Below the pieces are notes generated by a model. The model had not been told where the DNA came from, ran no database searches, and saw only the letters and a list, made by a program, of their open reading frames with translations. From NCBI GenBank assembly GCA_964354215.1, contig CAYGYT010000003.1:36746-100745 (forward strand): DNA of 64,000 nucleotides. The letters are read 5' to 3'. Numbering within the stretch: position 1 is the first letter of the stretch; the number at the start of each line of letters is the position of its first letter. Made by a program: the position numbers and the translations under genes. The DNA comes from CAVRZR01 sp964354215. Lineage in GTDB: Bacteria > Actinomycetota > Coriobacteriia > Anaerosomatales > CAVRZR01. Shown here piece after piece: positions 59,681 through 64,000 of the stretch.

Positions 59681-60742
59681 GTGCGTTCACGGTTCAGTAA
59701 GGTCGTAGCGCTCTTGCTCGCAATCGCGCTGCTCGCGACGCTGGTGGTCGGATGCGGGGAAGACACCACGGACACCGGGGGGGAGGAGCCGAAGACCGAT
59801 GTCAAGGCTGCAATGGTCACCGACACCGCCGGTCTGGGCGACAAGTCCTTCAACGACCTGGCTTGGTCGGGCTTCGAAAGAGCGAAGACCGACTTTGGTG
59901 TGGAGACGAAGGCGCTCCAGTCCATGCAGGCCGCGGACTACGAGAAGAACCTCACTGACGGTGCCAGCGCGGGATACAATCCCGTGATCGGGGTAGGATA
60001 CCTGCTCACCGAGTCGATCACGAAGGTCGCTCCGACGTATCCGGACGTCACGTTCATCGGTATCGACTGCTTCTTCGATCCGACCGCCCCGAACGTCACA
60101 GGCATCACCTTCAAGGAGCAGGACGCGGCATACCTCGCTGGCGTTCTTGCGGGGACACTGACCTCGATGACCGACGTGGACAGCCGCATCAACGACCAGC
60201 TCGTTCTCGGTTTCGTGGGCGGTATGTCGAGCGTGCCGCCGGTCGTCAGGTTCTTCATCGGCTATGAGGCCGGTGCGAAGAAGGCGAACCCCCAGGTCAA
60301 GGTCCTCAAGGCCTACACGGAGGACTTCGAAGACCAGATCAAGGGCAAGGAGGCCGCTCTGGCGCAGATCGAGCAGGGCGCAGACATCATCTTCGCCGCG
60401 GCCGGCAAGGCGGGTATCGGGGCGTTCGATGCGTGCAAGGAGAAGGGCAAGCTCTTCATCGGCGTCGACTCCGACCAGTTCCTGACGCTCACGAATCCCG
60501 GCGACACGATCATCACGTCGGCGATCAAGAAGGTCGACGTCCCGGTCTACGAGGCCATCAAGCTCCAGACTGAGGGGACTCTCAAGGGCGGCGAGAACAA
60601 GCAGTACGGCATCGCGGAAGACGCCGTCGGACTCGCGCCGTACCACGATTGGGACTCGAAGGTGCCGCAGTCCGTCAAGGACGCGGTGGATGTGGCCCAG
60701 AAAGAGGTCCTGGACGGGACGGTCGTCGTTCCGGACAAGTAG
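59681..60742 (+). CDS. BMP family lipoprotein, nucleoside-binding protein of ABC transporter
   Basis: A 353-residue solute-binding lipoprotein (signal peptide and lipobox LVVGC). BMP-family features: AAMVTDTAGLGDKSFNDLAW, PVIGVGYLLTESI, VTFIGIDCFFDPTAPN, GITFKEQDAAYLAGVLAGT and LGFVGGMSSVPPVVRFFIGY. Members bind purine nucleosides (PnrA, NupN) or the quorum signal AI-2-like sugars; nucleosides are most likely given the transporter that follows. GAGGAGGGG precedes the GTG. The 130-bp gap upstream holds a short inverted repeat (59617-59629) and no clear promoter. Confidence 0.92.
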   Translation: MRSRFSKVVALLLAIALLATLVVGCGEDTTDTGGEEPKTDVKAAMVTDTAGLGDKSFNDLAWSGFERAKTDFGVETKALQSMQAADYEKNLTDGASAGYNPVIGVGYLLTESITKVAPTYPDVTFIGIDCFFDPTAPNVTGITFKEQDAAYLAGVLAGTLTSMTDVDSRINDQLVLGFVGGMSSVPPVVRFFIGYEAGAKKANPQVKVLKAYTEDFEDQIKGKEAALAQIEQGADIIFAAAGKAGIGAFDACKEKGKLFIGVDSDQFLTLTNPGDTIITSAIKKVDVPVYEAIKLQTEGTLKGGENKQYGIAEDAVGLAPYHDWDSKVPQSVKDAVDVAQKEVLDGTVVVPDK

Positions 60743-60757
60743 GGCTTGAGCAGGCGT

Positions 60758-60797
60758 CGGACCCGCCATCGACGCCGCGTGCGCGATGGCGGGTCCG
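60758..60797 (+). terminator. 14-bp perfect hairpin between binding protein and ATPase
   Basis: CGGACCCGCCATCG (60758-60771) pairs perfectly with CGATGGCGGGTCCG (60784-60797) around a 12-nt loop, with no T-run after it. Such hairpins after the first gene of ABC operons often stabilise the upstream message or partly stop transcription, so the binding protein is made in excess over the ATPase and permeases. Confidence 0.65.
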
Positions 60798-60826
60798 ATA
60801 TCTCGCACCGGCGTCGAGGGAGCCTC

Positions 60827-62446
60827 ATGTGCTCTGACCTGCCGGCCTCGGAACGGGCCGTAGCCGAATCTGCCGACCGCACCGCGGTACTCGAGCTTCG
60901 CCACATCACAAAGCGGTTTCCGGGCGTGCTCGCGAACGACGACGTATCGGTGTCGGTGTCGCGCGGCGAGGTGCTCGCCTTGCTCGGCGAGAACGGTGCA
61001 GGGAAGTCCACGTTGATGAACGTCGCGTTCGGGCTCCTCGAGCCGGACTCCGGGGAGATCCTCGTCGGCGGCGCGCCGGCTCACATCCGGGGGCCGCGAG
61101 ACGCCATCGACCTCGGCATCGGCATGGTGCACCAGCACTTCATGCTCGTGGAGCCCTTCACCGTCACCGAGAACATCGTGCTCGGCGCCGAGCCGGTCGG
61201 GCCTGGTGGCGTCATCATGGGAGACGCGGCTCGGAATCGAGCGCTCGAGATCTCGGAGAAGTACGGGCTCAAGATCGAGCCGGACACCAGAATCGCCGAT
61301 CTGTCGGTCGGCATGCAGCAGAGGGTGGAAATCCTCAAGGCGCTCTACCGTGAGGTGAGCATCCTCATCCTCGACGAGCCGACCGCAGTTCTCACCCCGC
61401 AGGAAGTGGACGAACTCTTCGACATCGTGCGGCAGCTCGTCGACGGGGGACTGTCGGTGGTGATCATCACCCACAAGCTCGATGAGGTCATGGAGTTCGC
61501 GGACCGCATCATCGTGATGCGTTCCGGTCGGGTGGTGGGCGAGACGAAGCCAGCCGAGTGCTCCGAGGCCGATCTCGCGCGGATGATGGTCGGCCGGGAC
61601 GTCGTGCTCAAGGTCGAGAAGGGCGCTTCCACGCCCCGTGAGGTCGCGCTCGAGGTGAACGGCCTCGAGGTGGTCGACGACCGGAAGCTCCAGGCGGTCA
61701 AGGGTGTCTCGCTCTCTGTCCGTTTCGGAGAGATCGTCGGCATCGCGGGCGTGGACGGCAACGGGCAGAGGGAGCTTGTGGAGGCGATCGTAGGGCTCCG
61801 CAAGCCGTCCGTCGGCCGTATCACGCTCAAGGGGGAGGACATCACCCGCTCGACAGCTGCTCAGCGCATCGCGCGAGGCATCGCGCATGTGCCCGAGGAC
61901 CGTCATCGCCGAGGACTCGTGCTCGAGTTCGACCTCGTCGAGAACATCGCGCTCGGGGGCCAGCGGAGTGAGCCGCTGGCGCGGCACGGTCTGCTCTCCC
62001 GTCGCGCCATGAGCGCGGTCGCCGCCAAGCGCATCGCGGACTACGACGTGCGGACTCCGAACTTGAACGTTGCCGCTGGGAATCTCTCCGGGGGCAACCA
62101 GCAGAAGTTGGTGCTCGCGCGCGAGCTCGGCAGGGATCCTGACGTGCTCATCGCGGCACAGCCGACCCGGGGTCTGGACGTCGGCGCGATCGAGTTCGTC
62201 CATCGTCGTCTGATCGCCGAGCGCGACAGCGGCAAGGCGGTCCTTCTCGTGAGCATGGAGCTCGAGGAAGTGATGTCGCTCTCGGATCGGATCCTCGTCA
62301 TGTTCGAGGGCAAGATCGTCGGGGAGTTCGAAGCCGGCACCGCGTCGGACGTCGAGCTCGGCTTCCTCATGACCGGTGGCGGCTCGGGTGCAGAGGGTGA
62401 CGAGGGCAGGGGCGGCGACGAGCGGCCGGAGGCGAGCGGTGCCTGA
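60827..62446 (+). CDS. Nucleoside ABC transporter ATP-binding protein (two-domain, NupO-like)
   Basis: A 539-residue protein with two ATPase domains. Domain 1 has Walker A LLGENGAGKSTLMNV, signature LSVGMQQRVEILKAL and Walker B ILILDEPTAVLTP. Domain 2 has a degenerate P-loop (GVDGNGQRELVEAIVG), signature LSGGNQQKLVLARELG and AAQPTRGLDVGAI, as usual for the RbsA/NupO group. The ATG at 60827 has GAGGGA upstream and gives a normal N-terminus; the earlier in-frame start lies within the hairpin region. It overlaps the permease by 8 bp. Confidence 0.93.
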   Translation: MCSDLPASERAVAESADRTAVLELRHITKRFPGVLANDDVSVSVSRGEVLALLGENGAGKSTLMNVAFGLLEPDSGEILVGGAPAHIRGPRDAIDLGIGMVHQHFMLVEPFTVTENIVLGAEPVGPGGVIMGDAARNRALEISEKYGLKIEPDTRIADLSVGMQQRVEILKALYREVSILILDEPTAVLTPQEVDELFDIVRQLVDGGLSVVIITHKLDEVMEFADRIIVMRSGRVVGETKPAECSEADLARMMVGRDVVLKVEKGASTPREVALEVNGLEVVDDRKLQAVKGVSLSVRFGEIVGIAGVDGNGQRELVEAIVGLRKPSVGRITLKGEDITRSTAAQRIARGIAHVPEDRHRRGLVLEFDLVENIALGGQRSEPLARHGLLSRRAMSAVAAKRIADYDVRTPNLNVAAGNLSGGNQQKLVLARELGRDPDVLIAAQPTRGLDVGAIEFVHRRLIAERDSGKAVLLVSMELEEVMSLSDRILVMFEGKIVGEFEAGTASDVELGFLMTGGGSGAEGDEGRGGDERPEASGA

Positions 62447-63608
62447 ATCCCGGCCTGCCGACCAGACGCCTGCCGATCGGGCAGCGGAGCGCGCCGCCGC
62501 GGAAGTGGTCGAAGCGCGTTACGCGCTCGAGCAGCAGCGCTGGGATCGGCTGATGCGCGTGGTCACGCCGTTCGTCTCGGTCATCATCGCGGTCCTCATT
62601 TCATCGCTCATGATCCTGGCCTCCGGAAGCGATCCCGTCGCTGCATTCAGCGCGATGTTCCAAGGGGCGTTCGGCAGCCAACGCGCGATCGGTGAGACGC
62701 TGATCAGGGCGGCGCCGATCGTCTTCACTGGCCTTGCGGTGGGATTCGGGTTCCGGGCCGGCCTCTTCAACATCGGCGCAGAAGGACAGCTCTTCCTTGG
62801 GGGGCTTGCTGCCGCCTACCTGGGCGTGGAGCTCGGCGGCATGCCCTGGTACGTGTCTTTGCCGCTCGCCCTGGTCGCGGCGGCCCTAGCCGGCGCTGCT
62901 TGGGCGTTCATTCCGGCACTTCTGAAGGCACGCACGGGTGCCCATGAAGTGATCACGACGATGATGTTCACCTACATAGGCCGTTACCTCGTCGACTGGG
63001 TCATCGTGTACTTCATCATGGCTCCCGGGACCGTCCCTCAGACTGTGGAGCTTCCGGTGTCGTCGCGTCTGCCCCGGTTCTCCGATCTCCTCCCGTTCTT
63101 GCAGCCGTCGCGCGGTCATGCAGGGTTCTTGCTCGCCATCGCTGTCGCGATCGCCGTCTGGGCCATCCTGCGCTACACGACGTTCGGCTACGAGGCGCGG
63201 GCGGTCGGTTTCAATCAGTCCGCCGCGGAGAGCGGTGGCATCTCGGTCAGCAGGATGACCATCAAGGCGCTCTGCTTCTCGGGCGGTCTTGCCGGACTGG
63301 CAGGTGCCGTGGAAGTGATGGGCGTGCACTTCCGGCTGTTCTCGTCGTTCTCGCCCGGTTTTGGGTTCACTGGCATCGCCGTCGCGCTGCTCGCGAAGAA
63401 CAACCCCTTGGCCATGATCGCATCTGCACTCCTCTTCGGTGCGATGCAGGCCGGCGCCGGGACGATGCAGCTCGAGACGGACGTCTCGCCGAAGGTCGTC
63501 CTGCTGGTCCAAGGGATCATCGTGTTCTTGGTGGGCGCCGAGACGATCGTCACGTGGACGCTCGGGCACTTGCGGCGCAGGAGAGAGGCAGTGGCCGTTG
63601 CTGCTTGA
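62439..63608 (+). CDS. Nucleoside ABC transporter permease (NupP-like)
   Basis: A 389-residue permease with about nine helices, of the branched-chain/sugar type (BPD_transp_2). Signatures: RAAPIVFTGLAVGFGFRAGL, FNIGAEGQLFLGGLAAAYLG, ARTGAHEVITTMMFTYIG and TTFGYEARAVGFNQSAAESG (EAA-like loop). The GTG at 62439 has GGAGG six bases upstream and overlaps the ATPase stop. The first 45 residues are a charged, Ala/Arg-rich cytoplasmic extension. Confidence 0.92.
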   Translation: MPESRPADQTPADRAAERAAAEVVEARYALEQQRWDRLMRVVTPFVSVIIAVLISSLMILASGSDPVAAFSAMFQGAFGSQRAIGETLIRAAPIVFTGLAVGFGFRAGLFNIGAEGQLFLGGLAAAYLGVELGGMPWYVSLPLALVAAALAGAAWAFIPALLKARTGAHEVITTMMFTYIGRYLVDWVIVYFIMAPGTVPQTVELPVSSRLPRFSDLLPFLQPSRGHAGFLLAIAVAIAVWAILRYTTFGYEARAVGFNQSAAESGGISVSRMTIKALCFSGGLAGLAGAVEVMGVHFRLFSSFSPGFGFTGIAVALLAKNNPLAMIASALLFGAMQAGAGTMQLETDVSPKVVLLVQGIIVFLVGAETIVTWTLGHLRRRREAVAVAA

Positions 63609-64000
63609 GATCTTCACACCCGAGCTCTTCGCATCGGCGGTGCGATTTGCGACGCCGATCGGCCTGGCCGCCGCAGGGGCCGCGATCTGCGAGCGTTCCG
63701 GTGTCGTGAACATCGCGCTCGAAGGACTCATGCTCATGGGCGCGTTCTTCGGGGTGATGGTCACCCTCCTGGTCGGCAACATATGGCTGGGCGTGTTGGC
63801 CGCTGTGGTGGCCAGCATGCTCGCCTCGGCCCTCCACGCGTGGGCGTCGATCAACCTTCGCTCGGACCAGATCGTGTCCGGAACGGCGATCAACCTGTTC
63901 GCACTCGGACTGACCGGATTCCTGATGGAAGCGGTGTTCGGCCAATTCGGGTCGACGGACTCGGTGCCGCAGACCCTCCAGCCCGTGTTCGACTTCCCTA
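63598..64000 (+). CDS. Second nucleoside ABC transporter permease (NupQ-like), 3' end outside window
   Basis: The frame starting at TTG 63598 (GAGAGAGG nine bases upstream) remains open to the window end. It reads EIFTPELFASAVRFATPIGL, AAAGAAICERSGVVNIALEG, LMLMGAFFGVMVTLLVGN and LRSDQIVSGTAINLFALGLT, the typical start of the second permease of BMP-type nucleoside transporters. It overlaps the first permease by 11 bp. The exact start is uncertain. Confidence 0.85.
   Translation, partial: MLLEIFTPELFASAVRFATPIGLAAAGAAICERSGVVNIALEGLMLMGAFFGVMVTLLVGNIWLGVLAAVVASMLASALHAWASINLRSDQIVSGTAINLFALGLTGFLMEAVFGQFGSTDSVPQTLQPVFDFP

Noticed and set aside
59687..62203. An 838-codon open frame on the minus strand opposite the nucleoside transporter genes
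   Set aside because: High GC keeps antisense frames open. The plus strand encodes recognisable BMP and ABC ATPase proteins, while the minus translation is rich in Arg/His/Asp repeats without family motifs.

Overview
The window is about 64 kb of high-GC DNA, packed almost entirely with chromosomal genes on the + strand. The content and order point to an actinobacterium, probably a deep-branching Coriobacteriia-like lineage: GTG/TTG starts are common, genes are tightly coupled, steA/steB and DUF3866 homologues are present, and the gene order follows the mycobacterial chromosome. From memory, the first half tracks Mycobacterium hisS-aspS-rarA-alaS-ruvX-mltG-aroE-(prepilin peptidase)-aroC-aroK-aroB-aroQ-pepP-efp-nusB. 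The second half tracks tlyA-nadK-recN-steA-steB-pyrG-xerD. No insertion sequence, prophage, CRISPR array, tRNA or rRNA was seen.

Layout. 1-5.8 kb: end of a fluoride channel gene, hisS, aspS, a probable 6S RNA gene, a thioredoxin-like lipoprotein and rarA. 5.8-8.6 kb: a DUF948-like protein, an overlapping anti-sigma-like/SigB-type sigma pair and an AI-2E family membrane protein. 8.6-16.7 kb: alaS, ruvX, mltG, an ABC-2 type exporter pair with a TPR-like protein, yqeG and aroE. 16.7-30.4 kb: a complete monoderm type IV pilus (T4P) locus holding two PilB ATPases, PilC, PilA, PilD and PilM/N/O/P-like proteins. Between the two pilB genes sits a roadblock protein / DUF4388 protein / small GTPase module resembling polarity-control systems. 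30.4-35.4 kb: aroC-aroK-aroB-aroQ-pepP-efp. 35.6-40 kb: a carboxyltransferase fused to a complete AccB-like carrier, accC, asp23, nusB and xseB. 40-47.5 kb: dxs, tlyA, nadK, recN, steA and steB. 47.5-53.4 kb: cell-envelope genes (GT2 and murJ on the minus strand; a large phosphatase-like membrane protein and an MraY-like transferase on the plus strand). 53.4-59.6 kb: pyrG, an M20 peptidase, DUF3866, ald and xerD. 59.7-64 kb: a BMP-type nucleoside ABC transporter whose last permease runs off the window.

Main points. (i) The T4P locus lies exactly between aroE and aroC, where mycobacteria keep only a prepilin peptidase. (ii) Matches to the sigma-28 (FliA/WhiG-type) promoter consensus stand upstream of pilB2, pilA and pilM. 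(iii) A GTPase/roadblock/DUF4388 module is embedded between the two pilB genes and may control pilus activity or position. (iv) A 6S RNA candidate with promoter and long closing stem lies in the aspS-rarA interval. (v) A pyruvate-carboxylase-type carboxyltransferase appears fused to a whole AccB. All calls come from reading the sequence; no database search was run.
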